A DNA stretch of 64,000 nucleotides from Limosilactobacillus sp. (GTDB lineage Bacteria; Bacillota; Bacilli; Lactobacillales; Lactobacillaceae), in NCBI RefSeq assembly GCF_022482365.1, contig NZ_JAKVPE010000001.1:1798001-1862000 (forward strand), written 5' to 3'. Below are positions 1-6,356 of the stretch, piece by piece. How positions within the stretch are numbered: the first letter of the stretch is position 1; each line of letters starts with the position of its first letter. The notes beneath the pieces are model-generated. The model did not search any database and was not told where the DNA came from. It saw only the letters and a program-made list of their open reading frames with translations. The position numbers were made by a program, and so were the translations under genes.

Positions 1-1
1 G

Positions 2-133
2 GCGGTCAATGAACAGAACCCGCAGGCCCGCGGCTTTTACGAGCACATGGGTTTTACCGTCGTTAAGCGGTCCCCGTTGGACGACCAGGGGAACCCGTAC
101 CCGATTTTGGAAATGAAGAGGAAAAACAACTAA
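2..133 (+). CDS. GNAT family N-acetyltransferase, C-terminal fragment
   Basis: Only the last 43 codons and the stop lie in the window; the gene starts upstream of it. The visible residues carry the end of a GNAT fold: NPQARGFYEHMGF is the usual acetyl-CoA-site helix and strand (N..A..FYe..GF), followed by a short tail ending KRKNN. Such enzymes transfer an acetyl group from acetyl-CoA to an amine, but the substrate cannot be told from this piece. A strong hairpin terminator follows at once, so this gene ends its transcription unit. Confidence 0.75.
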   Translation, partial: AVNEQNPQARGFYEHMGFTVVKRSPLDDQGNPYPILEMKRKNN

Positions 134-139
134 ACTCAT

Positions 140-182
140 AAAAGCACCAGCAAATCGGTGAGAAGATTTGCTGGTGCTTTTG
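140..182 (+). terminator. Rho-independent terminator after the GNAT gene
   Basis: AAAAGCACCAGCAAAT pairs with ATTTGCTGGTGCTTTT around a short loop and ends in a T-run. Confidence 0.85.
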
Positions 183-255
183 CATTTTTGATTGAAATTT
201 TGCAATCGTCCTTCTATTATTTACAGTGTGTAAATAATGATGAGGGGACAAAAAG

Positions 256-1584
256 ATGAGTACTTATTTCAAACAGCACAACCAATTGCTGCTCAACGTT
301 GGCGGCTTTGCGATTAATTTAATGCCATTCTTGCTGTACCTAATGCTGGTTTCTCGGCACGGGGACGTGGTGTCTGACGCCTTACCATTCGCGCTCTTCT
401 ATGCTTTTCGTCGGACGGCCCTCTTTGCCGTCCGGGGCGCGCACGACTCTGACAACCTGCTGGGGTGGATTGGCCTTATTGCAGCGCTTAGTGGCTTTGC
501 GATTGGAATGTTTGGTGAACTCAGTCCCATTTGGTGGGACCTTTCCGCGGCGGGTGCCGGGATCGGGGCGGCCTTTTTCCCGTCAGTCCAAAAACAGTTT
601 CGCCTGACCCATCGCCAGTCACCAGCGGACCAGCAAAAGGGTAATGCCTGGGTCATGTTGCTTTCCTTGATCGGGCTGATTGCACTGCTGGCCCTGACGG
701 AACGCCGCTGGCCGGCCCTGTCCTTTGCGGCTTTGCTCCTCTTTGCCCTGGTCGGGTTGATTGGCTTTTACTACGACCCGTTGCGCCATCCGGGGAAGAC
801 ACGTTTAACCATCAGTGTCCCCAACCTGGTGTTGGCGGTCCTACTGTTTTGTTCCGTTTTCCTAGTGCGGATCGGGCGCAGCCTTGGTACCGGCCAGCCA
901 GCAATGTGGGGGATCGGCCTGCTGGCGCTGATCGTCGTCGCAATTATCGCGGCTGCACTTTCTAACCGGCCCCACCCGACGGCGACGCCCTGGCCGCTAA
1001 AGCTGCGGCTGATGCTGTTTGGCCTCTGCGCCGATTTTTGCGCGATCTTCAGTGCGGTCTACATCGGCGTCACTTACGGGATCAAGACCTATGCCTGGAT
1101 GGCGGTCGCCTACCTGCTGGCCTTTATCATCGGTGGGCGGCTGGTGCGAGTGCTCTGTGCTCGTCTACCCTTTTCCACGCTGACGACCGAGCTGTTGGGG
1201 ATCGTCGCGGGGCTTTTACTGACCTTCAATTTCTATACCTACTTTGTCGGCATCTTCCTGATCCGGGCCTTTGCTTCCGTCCAAAATCAGGAGGCAATTC
1301 GAGAGTACGACCAGCAGAGCGCGGCCAACAATTCGTACATGGTTTCCTACCGGCTGATGTCCATCGCCGGGTTGACCACCCAGCTGATTCTCTGGCTAAG
1401 CCTGCTGGTGGCGACTCATTTAACCGGCTTTTCCGCAATCCTTGCCGACTTTACCTTTCATCAGCCAACCACCCGTTTTGCCCGGCCACTGCTGATTACC
1501 CAGGTGGTCCTGGCGGTTTGGATGCTGCTCTTTATTTTCTGGATTTACCGTGCCAACCAACCGAAGGAGGAAAACGATGACTAA
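256..1584 (+). CDS. Polytopic membrane protein, probable MFS-type transporter
   Basis: A 442-aa protein with about 12 hydrophobic membrane-spanning segments and short loops, rich in Leu, Ala and Gly. I see no signature that fixes the family; the size and segment count fit a major facilitator transporter. The start is ATG at 256 with GAGGGG upstream. It overlaps the following TetR gene by 8 nt, so the two are cotranscribed and translationally coupled. Regulator-transporter pairs of this kind are usually exporters of toxic or signalling compounds; the substrate is unknown. The function is inferred from topology and neighbour only. Confidence 0.6.
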   Translation: MSTYFKQHNQLLLNVGGFAINLMPFLLYLMLVSRHGDVVSDALPFALFYAFRRTALFAVRGAHDSDNLLGWIGLIAALSGFAIGMFGELSPIWWDLSAAGAGIGAAFFPSVQKQFRLTHRQSPADQQKGNAWVMLLSLIGLIALLALTERRWPALSFAALLLFALVGLIGFYYDPLRHPGKTRLTISVPNLVLAVLLFCSVFLVRIGRSLGTGQPAMWGIGLLALIVVAIIAAALSNRPHPTATPWPLKLRLMLFGLCADFCAIFSAVYIGVTYGIKTYAWMAVAYLLAFIIGGRLVRVLCARLPFSTLTTELLGIVAGLLLTFNFYTYFVGIFLIRAFASVQNQEAIREYDQQSAANNSYMVSYRLMSIAGLTTQLILWLSLLVATHLTGFSAILADFTFHQPTTRFARPLLITQVVLAVWMLLFIFWIYRANQPKEENDD

Positions 1585-2131
1585 ACTCAACCGCCAGCTG
1601 ATCATTCAGACCGGCAAAGAACTAATCAGGACTGACCAGCAGCCGACCTTTTCCACGATTGGCCGCTGCCTTGGAGTCCACTCCCAGGCGCTTTACCCAT
1701 ACTTTCAAAACCAGGCTGCCCTTAAGGCCGCGATTGTTAATGATCTCCTGGGACAGCTGATCTCCTTCTGCAAAAAGCAAGCAGAGGATACGGGGCTTCG
1801 TGTCCAGCTGTTGGCGGTACGCAGCCAGGCACTGGCTCATCCCCGCCTGACCCGGTTTGTCCTCAACCAGCTGCAAAACGCACCGGTGATGGTTGCCCAG
1901 GACAGGCTGAAAGAGCTGCGGGAATTGCTGCACGACCTGCTTGCGACAACCTACCGACATTCCCAGGTTCGCTTGCTGGCCAGTCGGACCCTGCGCAGTC
2001 TGTTGATCGGTGATATTTACAACAACATTAACGGCTGGTTTACGGACCGGCAGTTAACTGCCGATACGAGCTTTACAGCCGAGCTAGCCGGGACCTTGCA
2101 GTGGCTGGAACAATTGGACGGTGAAGAGTAG
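1577..2131 (+). CDS. TetR/AcrR family transcriptional regulator
   Basis: A 184-aa protein. Residues about 1-50 form the TetR helix-turn-helix; the recognition region reads FSTIGRCLGVHSQALYPYFQN, the typical TetR pattern ending in the Y.YF.. element. The C-terminal half is the variable helical ligand-binding domain. The start is set by AAGGAGG at 1564-1570, 6 nt before ATG 1577; an earlier in-frame ATG at 1550 has no such site. The gene overlaps the end of the membrane transporter gene and probably represses it in response to a transported compound. No operator could be assigned with confidence. Confidence 0.85.
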   Translation: MTKLNRQLIIQTGKELIRTDQQPTFSTIGRCLGVHSQALYPYFQNQAALKAAIVNDLLGQLISFCKKQAEDTGLRVQLLAVRSQALAHPRLTRFVLNQLQNAPVMVAQDRLKELRELLHDLLATTYRHSQVRLLASRTLRSLLIGDIYNNINGWFTDRQLTADTSFTAELAGTLQWLEQLDGEE

Positions 2132-2184
2132 GGGGTAAATGTCACAGTTGCCCCGGCGGTGTGCACGCTGTCCCTAAAAAGATT

Positions 2185-2241
2185 GCCCTCCTAAATGCCT
2201 CATCTTATTATAAATAGCACAAATGAGACATTTAGGAGGGC
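2185..2241 (+). promoter_or_regulatory. Long inverted repeat covering promoter and RBS of the HXXEE gene
   Basis: Two 19-nt arms, 2185-2203 (GCCCTCCTAAATGCCTCAT) and 2223-2241, are complementary with one mismatch and are separated by 19 AT-rich nt holding a TATTATAAA -10-like stretch. The right arm contains the ribosome binding site TAGGAGGG of the gene at 2247. In RNA transcribed from upstream, the left arm would mask that site. If transcription begins inside the loop, only the right arm is made and the site is free. Alternatively the repeat is a protein operator. No T-run follows, so it is not a simple terminator. Confidence 0.7.
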
Positions 2242-2246
2242 GAAAA

Positions 2247-2906
2247 ATGAAAGTGATCATTAAAAACTGGTACCGAATTGGTGGCGTGCTTTTGCTGTTA
2301 ATGGCGGGGTGGCTAGTATTTGCACAGCCCCAGATGAGCCGGGTGCAGTGGTTGCTGATCTTTAATTTCATGGCTCTGCTGGCACACCAGGTAGAGGAAT
2401 ATCAGCTGCCTGGCGGGGCACCAACGATTATCAACCGGGTGGTCTACAACGAAACGACCCTGGCCGATCGCTACCCGGGCAACGAATTATCGATCTGCCT
2501 GGTCAACACCAGCGCCTGGGTGCTCTATATTTTGTCGGTTTGCTTTAGCCGGGTCTACTGGTTCGGGCTGGGTATAATCTTCTTTAGCCTCTTTCAAATC
2601 CTCGGCCACGGCTTGGAGATGAATATTAAGCTGCGGACCTGGTATAACCCGGGGCTGGCAACAACCGTTTTCCTCTTCCTGCCGATTGGGATTGCCTATA
2701 TTGAAACCGTCACAGGCCAGCACCTGATCAGCGGTTGGGACTGGCTCTTCGCAGTGCTGACGCTGCTGGGCTGCATCGTTGTAACCATTATTCTGCCTGT
2801 GCAGTCACTCAAAGATAAAAATACCAAATACGTCATCAGCCCCTGGCAGGTTCAGCGCTGCCAGCAGATTATTCGCTTCGCTAGGGTTGGCGGTGCTAAG
2901 CAATGA
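2247..2906 (+). CDS. HXXEE domain-containing membrane protein
   Basis: A 219-aa membrane protein. The motif HQVEEY near residue 48 is the H-x-x-E-E signature that names this family. Further conserved polar residues (N in VVYNET, H and E in GHGLEMN) lie at segment ends, with about six hydrophobic segments. The biochemical role of the family is unknown; the conserved His/Glu set suggests a metal site (inference). The start is ATG 2247, six nt after GGAGGG; the in-frame ATG at 2223 lies inside the inverted repeat and lacks a site. It stands alone between a TetR gene and a bidirectional terminator. Confidence 0.8.
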   Translation: MKVIIKNWYRIGGVLLLLMAGWLVFAQPQMSRVQWLLIFNFMALLAHQVEEYQLPGGAPTIINRVVYNETTLADRYPGNELSICLVNTSAWVLYILSVCFSRVYWFGLGIIFFSLFQILGHGLEMNIKLRTWYNPGLATTVFLFLPIGIAYIETVTGQHLISGWDWLFAVLTLLGCIVVTIILPVQSLKDKNTKYVISPWQVQRCQQIIRFARVGGAKQ

Positions 2907-2954
2907 TGGGTGTCCAGAATGATTTGAGAAAAGACACTGCTTGGCTGCTGATAA

Positions 2955-2993
2955 GAAAAAACTGCGATTGGGCAATCTCAATCGCAGTTTTTG
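2955..2993. terminator. Bidirectional terminator
   Basis: AAAAACTGCGATTG and CAATCGCAGTTTTT pair. The stem has A-run and T-run on both sides and serves the HXXEE gene (+) and the SDR gene (-), which converge here. Confidence 0.85.
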
Positions 2994-2999
2994 TAAACG

Positions 3000-3755
3000 T
3001 TATAGTGGAATGAAGAAACCACCATTAATGTCAATGGTAATCCCAGTAATAAAGCCGGCACCTTCAGAGGCGAGGAAGGCGAAGGCCGGTGCGTCGTCTG
3101 CTGGCACCGCGACCCGACCAAGAGGAGTTGCGTCGATGTATTCTTTTGGTGCTGGGTTCTCAAGCATCGGTGTCTTGGTCCAGCCTGGCGCAATCAGGTT
3201 CGCGGTAATGCCATAACGACCGTACTGGGAAGCTACCGTCCGGGTCAGCGCGGAGACGCCACCCTTCGATGCTGGGTAGGAAGCACCGGCGAAGTAGGTA
3301 GTGTGCCGTGCGGTTTGTGACATGACACTGATGATCCGTCCCCACTTGTTCTTCATCATGTAAGGCAGTGCCGCCCGGGTAACAAGAAAAGTACCGGTCA
3401 GGTTAACGTCGATGACTTTTTTCCATTCGTCCAATGGTGTCTGGTCCGTTAGATAAGCCATCCCGTTGGGGCCATTGTTTGGTGCAATGGCCGCGATGTT
3501 GCCGAGGATATCCAACCGGCCAATTTTCTTGACGACTTCAAAGCCCTTCTTGACGGATTCTTCATCGGAAATGTCTACGCCAACCCCGATGAATTCGGCC
3601 CCTTCGGCTTCAACCAGTTGCTTGACGTGGTCCTGGTTAACACCGGGATATTCGAAACCGATGATCGTTTTGCATGTTTTAGCCATTTCCTGACAAATTG
3701 CCGTGGCAATGCCACCGCTGCTTCCTGTGATTAAACAAACCCGTTCCTTAGCCAT
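3000..3755 (-). CDS. SDR family NAD(P)-dependent oxidoreductase (FabG-like)
   Basis: A 251-aa short-chain dehydrogenase. The N-terminal cofactor loop TGSSGGIA fits TGxxxGxG loosely, with Ala in place of the last Gly. The catalytic Ser is in SVMSQTARH and the YxxxK pair in ASYPASKGG; the C-terminal FITGITIDINGG is typical of FabG-like reductases. It reduces or oxidises an unknown carbonyl/alcohol substrate in the cytoplasm. The gene stands alone with its own terminator and a TTGTCA/TATGAT promoter followed by a near-perfect cre site, so it is probably under CcpA catabolite control. The same promoter-cre block precedes the otherwise distinct SDR gene ending at 10207. Confidence 0.85.
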   Translation of the reverse strand: MAKERVCLITGSSGGIATAICQEMAKTCKTIIGFEYPGVNQDHVKQLVEAEGAEFIGVGVDISDEESVKKGFEVVKKIGRLDILGNIAAIAPNNGPNGMAYLTDQTPLDEWKKVIDVNLTGTFLVTRAALPYMMKNKWGRIISVMSQTARHTTYFAGASYPASKGGVSALTRTVASQYGRYGITANLIAPGWTKTPMLENPAPKEYIDATPLGRVAVPADDAPAFAFLASEGAGFITGITIDINGGFFIPL

Positions 3756-3784
3756 AATGACAGATCCCTTCTTAAGTTAAATTG

Positions 3785-3836
3785 ATCACATAAGCGCTTA
3801 CAAGTGCATCATATGCTAGGAACGAATTGATGACAA
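3785..3836 (-). promoter_or_regulatory. Promoter with cre-like palindrome for the SDR gene
   Basis: On the minus strand, TTGTCA (3831-3836), a 17-nt spacer and TATGAT (3808-3813) form a good sigma-A promoter. Just downstream, TGTAAGCGCTTATG (about 3789-3802) matches the cre consensus TGWAARCGYTWNCA except at its end and centres on the perfect palindrome TAAGCGCTTA. A cre downstream of the start site normally means CcpA repression. Positions 3785-3815 match 10237-10267 at all but about one or two bases. Confidence 0.75.
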
Positions 3837-3958
3837 GAAAATTTATGAGACAATTATTCTCATTTTGTTTCGCTTTTTGGCTGGATTGCTGGTTAAGCAA
3901 AAAAATGAAAACCTGCGAAGACTAAACCCTAAGGCCAATTTAGCTTTTGCATCAGGTG

Positions 3959-4408
3959 CTATTTCTTTTTGATTTTTTGGTTAATTGCATGGATTTCTTT
4001 GCGCGCCCGATAAGAACTGTATAGCCAGATTGTGACGTAAATTGCGACAAAAATCAGGGTGAAGACGGCAAAGTTTACGCCGTTAAGTGGAAACCAACCA
4101 GCGAGAATCGCTAAGACACTCAGACCAAGGTAATAGGTTACAAAATTGATGACCGTTCGCTTACGCAGCGACCACTGCTCAATCGAAAAGATGAAACTGC
4201 CAAAGCCAAAGAGTTCGCCGATAGTTGCCCAGAGAAGGGCCGAAATGGAGACGGCGTTGAGAGCGTGCTCAAAATGATCGACAAAGTTGGGGGCAGAAGG
4301 GTAATATGAGGAAGTCCCGTACGCGTAGTTAAAAGCCAGTGAAATTATCAGGCCAAATAAGACCCCGGTTGCGGCGAAATTGAAAATATATTTGAGATAC
4401 TTGCTCAT
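3959..4408 (-). CDS. DUF3021 family membrane protein
   Basis: A 149-aa protein with four hydrophobic segments and a basic C-terminus (KIKKK), the layout of DUF3021 proteins. Its start overlaps the stop of the upstream LytTR gene by 4 nt (ATGA), so the pair is translated together. In streptococci comparable LytTR regulator/membrane protein pairs act as sensory switches in which the membrane partner restrains the regulator (established for HdrRM and BrsRM); applying that here is inference. The signal and target genes are unknown. Confidence 0.8.
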   Translation of the reverse strand: MSKYLKYIFNFAATGVLFGLIISLAFNYAYGTSSYYPSAPNFVDHFEHALNAVSISALLWATIGELFGFGSFIFSIEQWSLRKRTVINFVTYYLGLSVLAILAGWFPLNGVNFAVFTLIFVAIYVTIWLYSSYRARKEIHAINQKIKKK

Positions 4409-4839
4409 ATTCCGAGCCTCCTTTTGAGTGTTTGAATATTCCGACGTGAAATTTGGACTCGTCGCTGATTGGTTAAGACGACGTCAATTAGCCCATTATC
4501 AAGCAGCTCTAGATGATCGATGTGGCGGTAGTTGAAAATTGCGCTTCGGGAAGCGGTGATAAAATCGTTTGGCAACTCCTCTTTCAGCCGGGAGAGCCGG
4601 TCATGATAGAACAATTGCTGGTCGGCGGTGTAGACGGTGATTCCCCGGTTCGCTGCTTCCAAGCAGAAAACGTCCTGGTAGTTTACCGGGATGATTTGGG
4701 CATCAGAGTGGCACCAGAGGACTTGGCTGTCGGCGCCAATCTGCTGGATTAGTCGGTTGACTTCCGGTGTCATTTTATGCAGCCAGAGATCGATATGCTC
4801 GGCTTCGAGATTTGGGTCAATGTGGAAGTTAATCTTCAT
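4405..4839 (-). CDS. LytTR DNA-binding domain transcriptional regulator
   Basis: A 144-aa regulator consisting mainly of a C-terminal LytTR domain. The pattern ..FITASRSAIFNYRHIDHLELLDNG.. followed by RRVQISRRNIQTLKRRL is the standard LytTR DNA-recognition region. There is no receiver domain, so it is not a two-component response regulator. ATG 4839 is chosen because GGGAGGC sits just upstream; a longer frame to 4893 has no site. A TATACT -10 (minus strand, 4871-4876) without a good -35 suggests activator-dependent, perhaps self-activated, transcription. It is co-operonic with the DUF3021 gene. Confidence 0.85.
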   Translation of the reverse strand: MKINFHIDPNLEAEHIDLWLHKMTPEVNRLIQQIGADSQVLWCHSDAQIIPVNYQDVFCLEAANRGITVYTADQQLFYHDRLSRLKEELPNDFITASRSAIFNYRHIDHLELLDNGLIDVVLTNQRRVQISRRNIQTLKRRLGI

Positions 4840-4967
4840 AATTTGCCTCCCTTCTGTACTCGCTGTTTTGAGTATAGCAAAGCTTTTAAGCATTAATCGG
4901 GTTGGTAGCTAACTGGTTGTCCTGGAGATCTAAACGGTCGAATAATTAACTTTTGGTTCTAGAACGC

Positions 4968-4997
4968 TTGTTCCCACCGGATGACATCTGATATGAT
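4968..4997 (+). promoter_or_regulatory. Promoter of the pentapeptide repeat gene
   Basis: TTGTTC, 18-nt spacer, TATGAT, about 30 nt before the start codon at 5030. Confidence 0.6.
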
Positions 4998-5029
4998 AAA
5001 GAGCGACTAATCAATTAGGAGCGAAAAAA

Positions 5030-5605
5030 ATGAAAACCTATGAAGATCAAACTTTCACCGATCTCACAGAAAGCGAGCTGGAGCTTACGGACACCGACTT
5101 TATCGACTGCCAGTTCAGTAACTGTCAAATCGAGGGTGCCCAGTTGCAGAACGTGCGCTTCATGGAATGCAGCTTCGACCACTGTACAATCGTCAATCCG
5201 GTTCTGACTTTCTCGGTGGCGCGCAACCTGCGGATCACTGACTGCAGCCTGATTGGGATCAGCTGGGCCGACCTGGTGATCAATAAGTATTCGCTGGTGA
5301 TCGATCGGCTCACCAACAGTCTCCTGAAGTACAACAATTTCATCGGTCTGGACCTCCCACACTTCAGCTTTGCCGGCAACGAGATCCTCAACTCCAATTT
5401 TGAGGAATGCGACCTGAACGGGGCGTCCTTTGCCGGCTGCGAACTGGTGGACACTCAGTTTTTGAACAATAACCTCAAGCGCGCCGACTTCAGCAATGCC
5501 CACGGTTACTTCATCGATCTCCATACCAATCAGCTGCAGAAGGCCAGCTTTACCTATCCAGACGCGATGAGCCTGCTGGACTCGCTGGACATTAAACTTA
5601 ATTAG
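5030..5605 (+). CDS. Pentapeptide repeat protein
   Basis: A 191-aa protein built of A(D/N)LxX-like five-residue repeats, for example TDFIDCQFSNC, AQLQNVRFMEC, SNFEECDLNGASFAGCEL and ADFSNA. Such repeats fold into a right-handed quadrilateral beta helix. Some relatives (Qnr, McbG, MfpA) mimic DNA and protect gyrase from quinolones or microcins; whether this one does so is unknown. It is monocistronic, with a good ribosome site TTAGGAGCG and a shared convergent terminator behind it. Confidence 0.85.
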   Translation: MKTYEDQTFTDLTESELELTDTDFIDCQFSNCQIEGAQLQNVRFMECSFDHCTIVNPVLTFSVARNLRITDCSLIGISWADLVINKYSLVIDRLTNSLLKYNNFIGLDLPHFSFAGNEILNSNFEECDLNGASFAGCELVDTQFLNNNLKRADFSNAHGYFIDLHTNQLQKASFTYPDAMSLLDSLDIKLN

Positions 5606-5613
5606 ACAACGAC

Positions 5614-5647
5614 AGCCCCATTTTGGATTCTGGTCCAGAATGGGGCT
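5614..5647. terminator. Bidirectional terminator
   Basis: AGCCCCATTTTGGA pairs with TCCAGAATGGGGCT between the converging pentapeptide gene (+) and TetR gene (-). Confidence 0.7.
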
Positions 5648-5656
5648 GCTATTAGT

Positions 5657-6205
5657 TTAGCGGTGAAGCCACGAAGCATTGGCAATCTTGCCCAGGGCCG
5701 TGCTCAACTCTTGGGGAGTAGCCTTGATTTTGCCCCGCACCCAGTCGGTAAAGATCCCAAAGATTCCCGAAACGCTGTAAAGGTACTGAATGTTTTCGGT
5801 CAGGTCGTCCTTGCTGCTGCACTTGGTTGCCTCGCGCTTAAAGGCCTCCTGGAGATGACTGACAGCCGGTACACCGTTTTCGTCATTGGCAAAGAAAGTG
5901 AACAGCTCCTTGTTCGCCGTGACGTAGTTAGCCAGGCCCTCAAACAAGGGGATAAAATTACCGTTCTGCACTCCTTTAGCACTTTCTCGCCGGTAGATTG
6001 TCAGCAGGTCGGCAGTAATTTTTTCGATTAATGCGTCGTACAGGTCGTAGATATCCTGGTAATGGGTGTAGAAGGTTCCGCGGCCAATATCCGCCAGGTC
6101 GGTAATTTCGGCAATCGTGATTTTGGATAGCTTCTTTTGGGTTAGCAAGGTGGTAAAGGCCCGCTTGATCTCACGTTCAGTGCGGCGAATTCGTCGATCA
6201 GTCAT
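5657..6205 (-). CDS. TetR/AcrR family regulator, divergent from the MMPL exporter
   Basis: A 182-aa protein. The N-terminal TetR helix-turn-helix reads ITIAEITDLADIGRGTFYTHYQD; the C-terminal part with a WVRGKIKATPQEL stretch resembles the TetR_C type found beside lactic acid bacterial exporters. ATG 6205 is chosen because AAAGGAGCG lies just upstream; an in-frame ATG 21 codons earlier is less well placed. It is divergent from the MMPL gene, and the shared 151-nt gap carries AATGTT/AACATT inverted repeats. It most likely represses the exporter and itself. Confidence 0.85.
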   Translation of the reverse strand: MTDRRIRRTEREIKRAFTTLLTQKKLSKITIAEITDLADIGRGTFYTHYQDIYDLYDALIEKITADLLTIYRRESAKGVQNGNFIPLFEGLANYVTANKELFTFFANDENGVPAVSHLQEAFKREATKCSSKDDLTENIQYLYSVSGIFGIFTDWVRGKIKATPQELSTALGKIANASWLHR

Positions 6206-6268
6206 CTTTTCGCTCCTTTTCATGACAATTGCGATCGCAGTGTTTAAAAACGGACATTCCGGTGGCAA

Positions 6269-6328
6269 TTGAACATTGCTCTATTTTCCTTTCCCAATGT
6301 AATATACAAATGTTCAATAATCAACATT
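6269..6328. promoter_or_regulatory. Divergent promoters with repeated inverted-repeat operator
   Basis: TTGAACATT (6269-6277) is inverted as AATGTTCAA (6309-6317), and AATGTT (6309-6314) is again inverted as AACATT (6323-6328). These sites overlap TTGCTC/TAATAT (plus strand, 18-nt spacer, toward the MMPL gene) and TTGATT/TACATT (minus strand, 17-nt spacer, toward tetR). The layout suits a TetR dimer blocking both promoters. Confidence 0.6.
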
Positions 6329-6356
6329 TTTTCAATAAACGGGAAAGGAGTCACAG

